From Sabellastarte sp. h YS-2021 (lineage: Eukaryota > Annelida > Polychaeta > Sabellida > Sabellidae), in the NCBI GenBank assembly GCA_964017235.1, contig OZ024936.1, positions 37,098,040-37,162,039 of the forward strand: a stretch of 64,000 bases of DNA. Direction: 5' to 3'. The notes beneath the pieces were generated by a model. The model searched no databases. It was not told the DNA's origin and was given only the letters and a program-made list of their open reading frames with translations. The first letter of the stretch is position 1, and each line of letters begins with the position of its first letter. The position numbers were made by a program, and so were the translations under genes. This document shows, one piece after another, positions 31,184 to 41,860 of this stretch.

Positions 31184-32406
31184 AGGAATAAAAGACATAT
31201 TCGAGTGCTTTATGATGGTTTTAAACTATCGATCGGCTGAATATTAAAGTCACGAAGCCCGAAGGGCTGAGTGCTTTAAAGGCCTAGTAGCGTCAAATCT
31301 AGCATACTAATATTTTAGGCTTAAAACATTGCACTGATCATCCTGTTTACATAAATACCACTCTTTTTAAAAACAATCCAGTATTCATGATTCTACAGCT
31401 GATTTATTTACTCTAAATTAGCCATTTCTCCTGTCAAAACCTCCCCTTGAGAAACTGTGTGTACTACGTCAACTATGTGCACAACAAATATGCTTGTACT
31501 GTGAATGCTCTGTGTGTGTATACAGAAACACACAGTTTCAGTGTGGTGTGTTTTGTTTTTTTTCTCAATTGTGTGTGTAGATAATCAAACTGGCTGACAT
31601 CATTTATCAAAGATATATCTGATGAAAATAATTTTAAAAGTTATTTGATTTTGATGATAATAATAGTGTACCAAGTAACAAAAATGATGGAGAGAACACA
31701 GACCTTACCAGATAGGATTGATAGGAATATACAAGAATTAAACCTTATAACTTTGAGGACTGTATATCTGATTATGAAAGTAGTAATAAGAAGGATAATT
31801 TGGACCAAACTTATTCATCTTAACTTCATTGGTAAGACAGTATTGACAACATTTGAATGTGTAACGGTGAGATATATACTTCATTATCATATTGGGCAAT
31901 AATATAACATTTTATATCTGGAGCCTGTGAGAATCTTAAAAATGTGCAATATCTCACATCTGGTTTTATAGGTTCTGGGTGATTGTGAGGATATGGGACA
32001 TCTGGGTTGGGAAATTGAAAATCAGGGGTTAGATTTAACCTTTAACCTTTACAAATGAAACATTACCATAGATTTATCTGAATTTTCTCATTTCTATCAA
32101 AACAGTACTATTCCACTTTTTAGAATGATATAAATAAACCTTTAAAAATAATCGTTTTCTTAATTTTCTCAGTATTCTTTAAAAAAGCAAAGTAGATTAT
32201 AATGTTAATGAGGAGCCATGGTGGCGCAGTGGTAACACACTCGCCTCCCACCTCTGAGGTCTAGGGTTAAAAATAATTACTGGGATGTGTGTATGTTACT
32301 TGAATATTTGAGACAAAGTTGTATGTTAAGTGCTACTAGGCCTTTAATACAGCCGATCGATAGTTTAAAACCATCATAAAGCACGAGAATTTGTCTTTTA
32401 TTCCTA
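31184..32406. mobile_element. Inverted-repeat element, ~1.2 kb, non-coding
   Basis: The left arm 31184-31291 and right arm 32332-32406 are inverted copies: AGGAATAAAAGAC, GTGCTTTATGATGGTTTTAAACTATCGATCGGCTG, and AAAGGCCTAGTAGC. The left arm carries ~30 extra bases including the palindrome GCCCGAAGGGC. There is no transposase frame. A truncated SINE head (about 32212-32275) lies inside, close to the right arm. Confidence 0.7.
32212..32275 (+). mobile_element. SINE head fragment
   Basis: CATGGTGGCGCAGTGG (box A) followed by TAACACACTCGCCTCCCAC and GGTCTAGGGTT matches the tRNA-like head of the SINEs at 6.1 and 15.9 kb. Box B is degenerate and the body and A-rich tail are missing. Confidence 0.65.
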
Positions 32407-34474
32407 TTCTAAAATGGTTACATTGATATTTGTCCAAAATAAGAGGTAAACCTTACGCAAAAATCAAAAATCCAACGCCATGTTGGCTCTTTCATCAATG
32501 AAACATACATAGTGATATGTAAGGTAAAAAAGTAAGTATTTTTGTCACTCTATTCTCATAGAATTTGTTATGAAATATACGCAAATTCACAGTTTCAGAT
32601 GCCTCGTTTTCGCAAACGGCCTTGAAAGGTGAAGTGGGTAAAAACAAACAGAAGAACCAGGAAGTGGCGAAAATATAATTTATGTGAATGCTATATATAT
32701 ATATATACGCATGTTTATCATAAAAATTATAATGGAGATAGTGTAATAAATTATATAAATTAGTTCTATTTACAAAATGAAATTTATCTGAAACATTTGA
32801 AGCAATTTTTATAAGAATCACTTATTTTCGCCCAGTTGTAATGTTAAAGCTTTAAAAATTTGCCAATAAGGGTTGATTTTTCGTTGGTAGTTCTGAAGCT
32901 GTTACATCTATAATATGTTGTATACATTTTTTTCAGAAAGGCATTATTACAGGGATTCTTTCTCGTTTGTTTTGCATTAAAATCCATGGAGAAATGGATG
33001 AAAAACCATAACTTAAGAATACTCCTCTGTTTACATTCATTTGCACCCCCATATGATATATTTTTTGGTGTTATTTTTCTAAACTGAAATATTTTATTAT
33101 TCAAACATAATGGTGGAAAAGAAAAGCAAAACATGCCTTATGCCAAAAATACTCTTTTATAGCACTTAATATCCAGTCAAAAGATAAACAATATCAAATA
33201 ATAACAACCTCGGGAGACCCCGTATATAATTTTATGAACCTGTGGATAATCTCCATCTATAATAATACATATCTTATATTTGAATCAGAATATGTTTGAG
33301 TTATAATATTTAATATTTTTATATACATGATTTGATGAGTATATAAATGTTGGATATTTATTTACTATTTTCTATATATTTAAAAATAATAGCAATTTTT
33401 ATTAGTTCACTAACATACAGGTATATGTCAGTAGGGTTTAATTCCTAGGGAAAAGGTTTTAGTTTGCTCATGGTTTTAACTGTATTCTTTCAATTTTAAT
33501 CATAATGATGCCATTAAAGTTATTATTTTTTGAAGGATTTCTTCTAATTCTTCTCACAAGTAATATTGGAGGTGTTGGGCCTTGGCGGAGGTATGTGCAT
33601 TCTGAGTACTCTTACATGGTCAGTTATTGGCACCCTTAGGCCAACATATTGGGTCTTCTGTGGCTTTCTAACCACTGTTTAGGCTGCATATCTCTACATT
33701 TGACCTCTATTGGTCCAAGGTTGCAATACTCCTACCTAATTGCGACTGAGTTCTGGGCCAGGTATGGGCCAATACATTGTGAGTCCGATATAGGCAGGTA
33801 TGGACCTATACATAGGGAGTCAGATGATACTGTCACAATATTTTTTAATGTGAAAAAAATTCTTGTATGATATATTATTGATGCACTTTGCCTTCAGCAA
33901 TCTGTCTTATACAGTAGTTATTTTTTTACTTATTGTACTGGTATGCAAAGCTACAGGGGACATTAGTTTGAAGTATCCAGGTAAACAAGGAATAAGTATT
34001 CACAATCTTCCAGATTTCTTCCTCATATAAACGATTCCTGGTGATTATAAAATAATTTTTTTTCTGCCACATAAGGTGACCATACTGATATACTAATGGA
34101 GTAAAAGTACCTTCAAAATCGAGGTTTTGTGACTTTTATCATAAAACAAATGCAATATTATTTTTTCCAGTAAACACACTTGAGAGAATACGGATTTACA
34201 TCATGTTTTTTTGTATTTAATGATAGTGAAGTCGATATTTAAAATTTAAAGATTGAATTATATAGGGGCACCAAGAAATATTTAATTTTTTTTACTTGCT
34301 TTTTAACTTACTTTTTAAAATTTTTTTCAACTTTTAAAAATTTTTTTTTACTTGCCATATTTGGATGGATTTAAATGCAAGAAAAAACAAGCAGACGTTC
34401 TGTTTAACTACTTTTCTAGTGATGCATATAACATATCTATAGCTTACCGAGTTTCCAAGATATTAAACCAATAA
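32407..34474. other. Gene-free AT-rich stretch
   Basis: No gene recognised. There is a short (TA)n run at about 32691-32706. A segment at 32590-32640 (AAGTGGGTAAAAACAAAC, GAAGTG) is matched in inverted orientation at about 36680-36740 outside copy B of the 2-kb transposon. 33640-33830 has loosely repeated GGTATGG/CCTATA words. Confidence 0.45.
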
Positions 34475-36489
34475 CTACCCAGCAGGCACACGCCTTGAAA
34501 TGTCGTTGATTTAGAGTTGAAAACAGGTCCTGACGTTGAAATGCACATTACCAACTACTAAATCTAAGTTAGTTTTCTGACATGAAAAAGTAGTGATATT
34601 TTGACCAGAAATCATGGTGATTTTTGGTTGAAAAACTGACATTGACACAATTTCAACACTTTTTCAAAGCTGGATTTCTGACTGGAAAAAGTAGTGATAC
34701 TTCATAAAAAATCACCACTAAATCAAGTTAGGTTTTTCGACATGAAATCTTAGTCATGTTATTGAACAGAAAACAGGTTGAATATTGGGAAATGAATGAC
34801 TGGTTGATTGAAAATTCATTTTCTAGAGGGTGATATAGTGATTAAGTCTAACTTTTTGAAAGACCTATTATTGCAATTGTTTTTGAATTTGTAGGTATTT
34901 GTAAAGCAAAGACTAATTTTTAAAGATTATAAAGATGATAAAGATTATGTGTGCATGTACTTGTACATTTTTATCCATTCTCCTTATTAATTAACTGATG
35001 CATCCAAATATAATTTTTATAATTTATAATTATATTTTAATTAATACAATTCCCGATAATTAAAAAAGAAAACATTTTGAAGTCAAACTTATCTTAAATA
35101 AAAAAAAAGATAAATTCAAACTTATTCATCAAAACTTAGTAATTAGAATTTGTTTCTCAAAATTCTCCCATACACGAAGAACTAGATTTCAGTTTGTAAG
35201 TTTACACTAAAAACTTCTCTATACAGAGAACCTAAGCTGTAACATTTTATCACACAACAGTGAGGTTGGGGGGTTCCTGGTTTTTCTTATCTGTACCCTG
35301 CTACACAGAACACTGGACCTGTGACTGAAGTAATTAGATAACACAGCAGGGGTGGAGGTGGGGGTTTACCCTTGCTCAATTGCATGCATGGTGTTTACTT
35401 CTTTAAGTCTGTTTTTTGTGGTCAGCACTGACAACTAATTAAGGTGGGAAGTAATGGGTGGAGTTCTAATAATGTGGCTATTCTTGTGTTTTTTTCTCAG
35501 TTTATATGCCAAAGTTGTATGAGACACAAGCATCTGAACTGAGCATTGTGGCTTTGCTACATGATTATAGCTTCTTTATAATTACAACATAATTATAGCC
35601 AACTTAATAAAACATTTAACAGAAACTGATTGGATAAAATGCTGAAGATATAAATAATGTCACAATTGTTTGTTTTTTACAAAGAAAAAAAAATTTTAAA
35701 TTTTAAGAATTTCAATTAAAGACATTGAATAATACTGGTCCTAATAAAAACATAAAAATGGATACCTAGTTGGATAATATGGATTTACATATCTTGAGCA
35801 ATTATGATTATATTTGATGCAAAATTATGTATCATTACAATGTCATCAGAAATAGAATATTGAATATAAAATGATTCATGAATACATGTCATCTTGGAAA
35901 GAATTAATTACTTTGAGTTGCATCCAAAGTGTAAAATATGCATATGGATAGTTATTGTATAATATAATTAAGAAGCTATAATTATGACACACAAGCTACA
36001 ATGATTCAAATAAAGAAGACAATGTAAATAACCTGATTTTACCCATTGAATTTAACCCTATTTCATACATTGGATCCAACCAAAACCTGTTTGCAAAATC
36101 TACATGTATTTCAACCAGATTTCACACATAAATACAACCAGATTTCAACAGTTGGTTTCAACATGATTTCACCGGTTGGATCCAACCAAAAACGGTTTGC
36201 AAAATCTACATGTATTTCAACCTGATTTCACCCATTGATTTCAACCAGATTTCAACAGTTGGTTTCAACATGATTTCACCGGTTGGATCCAACCATAAAC
36301 GGTTTGCAAAATCTACACGTATTTCAACCTGATTTCACCCATTGAATTCCACCAGATTTCAACTGTTGGTTTCAACATAATTTCACCGGTTGGATCCAAC
36401 TAAAAACGGTTTGCAAAATCTACACGTATTTCAACCAGATTTCACCGTTGGATTCAACCTGATTTCAAAGTTGCGCGCCTGCTGGGTAG
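34475..36489 (+). mobile_element. 2-kb non-coding DNA transposon, copy B (uninterrupted)
   Basis: It begins CTACCCAGCAGGC and ends GCCTGCTGGGTAG, a perfect 13-bp terminal inverted repeat. It is the reverse complement of the 6731-9764 element with both MITE insertions absent: the site at about 34730-34745 shows the pre-insertion sequence of the first MITE, and the start at 34475 shows the intact terminus hit by the second. The GATTTCAACC-type array occupies about 36030-36480. No open frame longer than chance; no clear target-site duplication. Confidence 0.88.
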
Positions 36490-37231
36490 CACTTGTTTAT
36501 TGGATTTGTAATTCTGTTGACCCCTATTTTCGCCCAACTTAGATGGCGTAAAACAATATTTTAAAATATCTTTTACTGGTGGTAAAACACCATTTCGTAG
36601 ATCCATATGTATATTTGTAATAAAAATTTACTTTAATGTGTGTTATGCAAGGAAACATATATTATTGTCATTTTTCACCATTTAAAAATCACTTCCCGGT
36701 TTTGTTTCCTACGTTTGTTTTTACCCACTTGACCCTTCAAGGACGTATGCTGGAGCATGCGCAGACAAAACCGTGATTTGGCTTATTGAGAGACTGTCAC
36801 TGTAGATGCTTTCAATTTGTTGCAAGCTTGAAAACGATATTCTATTTATTAAAATCAAGCAAGAATTGACAATTTTATGAATATTTTAACAACTAATTTT
36901 ACATGTCTAAGGTCACTGCGCAGCGTACCATTTTAGAATATTATTGTAGAAATAATCCACTCATGATCATGGTTTGTATACGGCATTTAACCATGGCACT
37001 TCTGGTAATAATTTTACGAAGCTTCGGCTATTACTGTTCTAACATGACATCTAAGATTATTTAAGAGACTTTTTTCATTTACTTTTAACTTTTACATGGA
37101 ATAAATTGTTTTACGTAGGAATATTTTATATAAATATAATATCTAATATTTAATATTCAATAAATATATTTCATATTCAGTGAAATATAAATAAAAAATA
37201 ACATAACAACATTACTACTAAAACCAAACCA
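36490..37231. other. Gene-free stretch
   Basis: No gene seen. 36680-36740 contains the inverted match to 32590-32640 noted there. Confidence 0.45.
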
Positions 37232-37575
37232 CAAAATTGCAAATTTAATAAGTAAATTAAATTTTTATAAGTTAATACCCTATCCAATGGACAATTGCTT
37301 TACCTGTCAGTGCGACTGGTCCCGCCAAACGCCAGAAAAAGACGTCCTGTATAGAATACGGGCAGGACCGGCCAGGAGAGTGCATTCGCCAGGTGGCGCA
37401 TCGTACTTCCTCTTCCTGTCTAGACATCGTGACATCATAGCATCTTCGTGTCTAGTCCTAGTAAGACCCCTAGTAAGCTGATAGCGGGGCCGGTTGGGTG
37501 GGCCTTGCCTGTCCATTGGATAGGGTATTAACTTATAAAAATTTAATTTACTTATTAAATTTGCAATTTTATTGC
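37232..37575. repeat. Foldback at 3' end of DIRS1-like element
   Basis: Arms of about 64 bp (37232-37295 and 37509-37575) are inverted repeats: CAAAATTGCAAATTTAATAA...ACCCTATCCAATGGACAA. They enclose the 3' inverted terminal repeat (37353-37446). The word CTATCCAATGGACAATTGCT recurs in direct orientation at about 37590. This arrangement fits the inverted terminal and internal complementary repeats of DIRS1-type elements. Confidence 0.8.
37353..37446. repeat. DIRS1-like inverted terminal repeat (3' side)
   Basis: AGAATAC(G/C)GGCAGGACCGGCC, GTGCATTCGCCAGGTGGCGCATC and CTTCCTCTTCCTGTCTAGACATC are inverted at 43616-43710 with only a few mismatches over ~90 bp. They define the outer limits of the 6.3-kb element. 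Confidence 0.9.
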
Positions 37576-37984
37576 GTTAATACATCCTATCCAATGGACA
37601 ATTGCTGAATAACTACCACTTGGTTGGCGGGTAAGCAGCTAGGGACTTATGTGAACTCATAACAAAACAAAATAGTACAGGCCCATTTGACCTAGGGTCA
37701 GAGAACCCTGACAGATCAAGGCCGGCCACCAACTCACCGGTTAACCGGGAGTCTACCGACATTGCCCCCCCTTTTTCTTTCCTTCCAGAGTTGGTTTGAG
37801 AAGGGAAAGATAGAGAGAGAGGGGCTGAGTTCTGTCCCAGAAGAATAAACTTCCCAAGGGAAGCAAGTCACAGTTTTGTTTTTTTTTTTTGTTTTTTTTT
37901 AATATATGTACATTCAACATATTTACATTATGTACATATCTAACATTTATAATATGTACATATTTACATATATACAATATCTCC
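37576..37984. other. 3' untranslated part of DIRS1-like element
   Basis: No gene. It contains a T-run at about 37877-37900 and ACATATTTACATTATGTACATAT-type AT-rich repeats (37905-37980). Confidence 0.5.
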
Positions 37985-38900
37985 TCACTTCTGAGCCTGG
38001 TGGTGCACCTGCTGGGCAGCCACTACAGGTCCCAGGTGGAAAAGCTCTGAGTCAGCCCAGGCAACATCCTTCAAATAGAATTGGGTGAAGGTGTTGTGAG
38101 ATTTCCAGTGGCAGGCTGACAAGATCTGATCTAAGGAGATCCCTGATTGGAAAGGCTTAGAGGCAGCAAAGGCCCTAACATCATGGGCTTTAACCTGATG
38201 TAAGGTGAGGGCCTCCTGGTCAGAGAGCTCATAGCACAGAATCACAGTCTGTTTGATCCATGAGGAGATGGTGGCAGGTGAGATGTCTTTGTCAAAACCC
38301 TACTTGAAGGAGACAAAGACAACTCCTTATTCTGCCTGAGATCTGCAGTCCTGTCCAAGTAGTAGCGCAGGGTTCTAACTGGACATAGGGACCTGTCACC
38401 CTTGAGTGACCTATCCAGAGATGGTGCCAGGGCTGGAATGACCACTGGAGCCACACTATCTGGACCTTCCTTAGCCAGCTGGTTCTTGGATAGGAAGCTG
38501 GGTGAGGGGTACAAAGACACCTTGGACCAGTCCGCCTGGTGTCTGATGTTCTTATGTAACCAAGCATGGATCTCACTCCTGCGTTTACCTGAACCTAAGG
38601 CCAGCAAGAAAACAGTCTTGAAAGTTAGATGTTTCAAGGAGGCCTCTTTTAGGGGTTCAAAGGGAGCCTTTGTGAGCTGGTGTAGAACCAGGGAAAGGTT
38701 CCAGGAGGGGATGCCCCTCCTGCCCTTAGGTCTGTCTCTATGGAAACTATCCAGGAGACGAGTGAGATTCTCATCGTTGCTGACATTAATGGTGGAATTG
38801 CCCAGTAGCCATCAATAGTGCCTGGTTGTAACTTCTTGTCCTGAAACAAGTGCAGGAGGAAGTCAGCAATGGCTTTCAGAGGTGGTGCCCTGAAGTCCAC
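37985..38900 (-). pseudogene. Tyrosine recombinase of DIRS1-like element (broken)
   Basis: Three frames carry successive parts of one YR. The N-terminal part (VDFRAPPLKAIADFLLHLF...GTIDGYW) is followed after a frameshift near 38815 by SFHRDRPKGRR and KHLTFKTVFLLALGSGKRRSEIHAW (catalytic Arg region). Another frameshift near 38320 and an in-frame TAG near 38305 come before the C-terminal box KAHDVRAFA (H-x-x-R), CHWKS and FYLKDV (Tyr nucleophile). All catalytic positions survive but the frame is broken at least three times. It follows the RT-RNase H as in DIRS1 elements. Confidence 0.88.
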
Positions 38901-41815
38901 CTGATTACTGAGGCACCACTTTGTAAAAATGGTCTACTTTGCCTCATAGACAGATCTTGTTGATCTTCTTTGAGGAGCCTCAATTCGTGCTGCCACTGCC
39001 TCAGAGAAGCCTTGATCCTTGATTGCTGAGGCTCTAGGAGCCAGGCATGCAGGTTCAGATTCGACAGGTTCCTGTGAAGGACCTGGTTGCATGGCTGAGA
39101 CACTAGGTTGGGTATACTGGGCAGACACAGCGGAATCTGGCTTGACATTGCTACCAGGTCCCAAAACCAGGGCATGTTGGGCCACCCTGGAGCAATCAGA
39201 ATTATTCTGTTGCAGGGGTAGTCCTGGAGCTTCTCCACCACTTTGCCCAAGATGACTGCCGGTGGGAAGGCGTATGGGTCCAGGTTCTCCCAGGAGAGGC
39301 TGAGTGCATCCACTGCCCAAGCCTGGGGGTCTGGTACCGGTGATACAAACTGTGGCAGTTTGTTGTTGAACCTTGTGGCAAACAGGTCCACTTGTGGCTA
39401 GTGCCACCTGGAGCATACAGCTTGGAACACTTCTGGATGAAGTGACACAGCTTGGAACACTTCTGGATGAAGTGACCACTCTGTTTGAATGGTCTGGCCA
39501 AGCCTGGATAGCTTGTCTGCTATCACGTTCAGCCGGCCGGGGATGTGACGTGCCCTGAGAGTTACTTGCTGCCTGGTACACCAGGACAGTATTCTCCACA
39601 GTAGGGCACACAGGGAGCCCGATTTCATCCCCCCCTCTTTGTTGATATAGGCCACCACTGTTGTGTTGTCTGTAGCTATCAACACTGTCTTGTTGAGGAC
39701 GAGGGTTCGAAACTCCTTTAGAGCTAGAAATACTGCTTTCAGCTCCAAGTGGTTTATGTGCAACTTGCTCTCTGGTAGGGACCAAGTTCCCCTTGCAGTG
39801 TGCTCGTCTAAGTGAGTGCCCCACCCTTCTTTTGATGCGTCTGTAAAGATTTGCAGAGCATGTTTTAGAGGGTGTAATGGTTGACCTAGTAACACATTGC
39901 CTTCCTCCAGCCACCACCTTAGATGAGGGTGGAGGGATTTGGGAACAGGGATCACCTTTTCTAGTGATTCTGGGACCCTCCAGTTGTTTTTCAAGTGCCA
40001 CTGTATGAGTCTCATGTGTAGTCGCCCTAAGTGGACTTGTTTTTCTGTTGCTGTGAGTAGACCTATGAGGGACATGAATTTTCGGACCGGGCATACCGGA
40101 TTTGACAGTATTGATCTGATCTTGTCTGTCAAGGTCTGCCAACGTTCCTCTGTTGGTCTGACCTTGCCCTCCTTCAGGTTGAACTGGTAACCTACAAAGT
40201 TGAAGACCTGCTGTGGGACCAGTTCTGACTTTTCCCTGTTCACCAGCGACCCTAGTTCCTGGCACAGTGTGACTAGGGTTTGAGTATGCTGGAGACAGGT
40301 GTCGTGGGTAGAGGCTCTCACCAGCCAGTCGTCTAGGTACTGGTGGATCCTTATACCTTTCTGAAGTGCCATGAGTTTGACCTCTTTGGCCACCACTGTG
40401 AACTCCATGGGGGCTGTGGACAGGCCAAAGGGAAGGGCTTTGAACTGGTAGGACCTACCCTGGAGGTGAAAACGCATGTACTTCCTGGACTGACTGTGAA
40501 TTGGTATGTGGAAGTATGTGTCTTTGAAATCTATGGATGTGACCCACTCCCCTGCCTGTAGGGAGGTTCTTATTGTCTCTGGGGTCTCCATCTTGAACGA
40601 CCCTGTGTTTAAAAAGGTGTTCAAGGTGCTTAGGTCTAGGATCGGTCTCCACTGGTTGTTGGGTTTGGGCACCAAAAATAGCCGGTTGTAAAACCCCAGT
40701 GAGTTTGGATTTTCCACCGGTTCGACTGCATTTTTGTTTATCAGCTGATACAGTGCCTCTAAAAGGAAGGACTGTTTGGCTGGATTGTGGTAGTTGCTTA
40801 TTACAGTCGGTGACCTTGTCAAGTGGGGTCTGAACCGGAAGGGGAGTGTGTAACCCTCCCTCAATATGTTTACCACTTTTGGACTTGAACCCAGGGTTTC
40901 CCATTTCTCCCAACACTGGTTTAACCTCACCCCTACAGGAGGATCTAAAACAGCATGTTGGGCATTGGTGACAAGATTTACAGAATGCAAGTGACCTACA
41001 CAAAAAACATCTTTCACATATTTTATTTTTGTGTACAATTGAGGATTGGGATTTACGCCTTTCCTTTGCGGCAACCCGGTGACAATATGAGCATTTGCAA
41101 CATGAGAGTCTACATTTAAAGTCACTTTGCTGGTCTCTGCTGCCACAGGTACTGAGTCCAAGTCTCCCTGACCGGTAACACATACAGAGATCATCTGACC
41201 GGTCACAGAATTTACAGAGTAATTGTCATTTATGAGACTTGGACCCCTTAGCCGGCTTCTGGGAGAATGTGGAGGCTTTGCCACGACCTCTGGTCGCTTG
41301 CTGCTTGTCTTTGATTTGTTTCCAAGCAGGGACGTTCTTCTTGTCGGTGTGATGGCTAGTCGACTTGTCACTTGCTGCATATGGGTGAAAGCGACCTTGT
41401 TGTCGGTGTGAAGTACCGAAGAACACCTCTCCTCACTCTTACCGACTTCCTCTTCAGCTTTTGCTATAAGCTGGTCCGGGAATAAAGCATTCAGATGAAC
41501 TGGAGACGTTCTCAAGGCGTGCACAGTGTCTTGCTTCACCCCAGCATGTAAATAGTCCAAGTAACTATCCCTGCAAGCAAGGGTGAAGTTGGCCATGTTG
41601 ATAAAAACTGCATCTGAAAGATCTTGCATAGTCCTGGCCATTGCTTGAGATACTGACCGGTTGAAAGTGGTCAAATACTCCAGTTCACTAACAGCTTGCT
41701 TCACCTTCTCAGATGACTTCCCCTTACTGTCCAGATGCAGGGTTTTTAAGTGAGAGTTCATATAGTCTTGGACCCTGGTCAAACACCTTGACAAACCAGC
41801 AGCCTGGTTGCACAT
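38876..41815 (-). pseudogene. RT-RNase H of DIRS1-like element with in-frame TAG
   Basis: The 805-residue open part (41815-39398) starts in the gag-RT linker, has RT at about 300-560 (WVTSIDFKDTYFHIPI; LPFGLSTAP; YLDD at 493-496) and RNase H at about 600-770 (FTDASKEGWG; ELKAV; TDNTTVV; ADKLSR). A 30-bp tandem duplication (39420-39479) repeats ten residues, SLHPEVFQAV. It stops at TAG (39400-39398), but the same frame continues as DLFATRFNNKLPQFVSP to 38876, the usual C-terminal extension. The N-terminal end is in the same frame as the gag ORF upstream, separated by another TAG at 41863-41861. Confidence 0.9.
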
Positions 41816-41860
41816 TATTGTCTGTTCACGAGCTGCCCTCTCCCAGCGTCTGAGGAGATC

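Noticed and set aside
38242..38900. DAM-like methyltransferase domain expected in some DIRS1 elements
   Set aside because: No DPPY or similar motif between RNase H and the recombinase.
38934..40265. 443-residue open frame rich in Ser/Gln/Arg
   Set aside because: It lies in an alternative frame over the DIRS RNase H region, has no domain, and the homologous protein is in the other frame.
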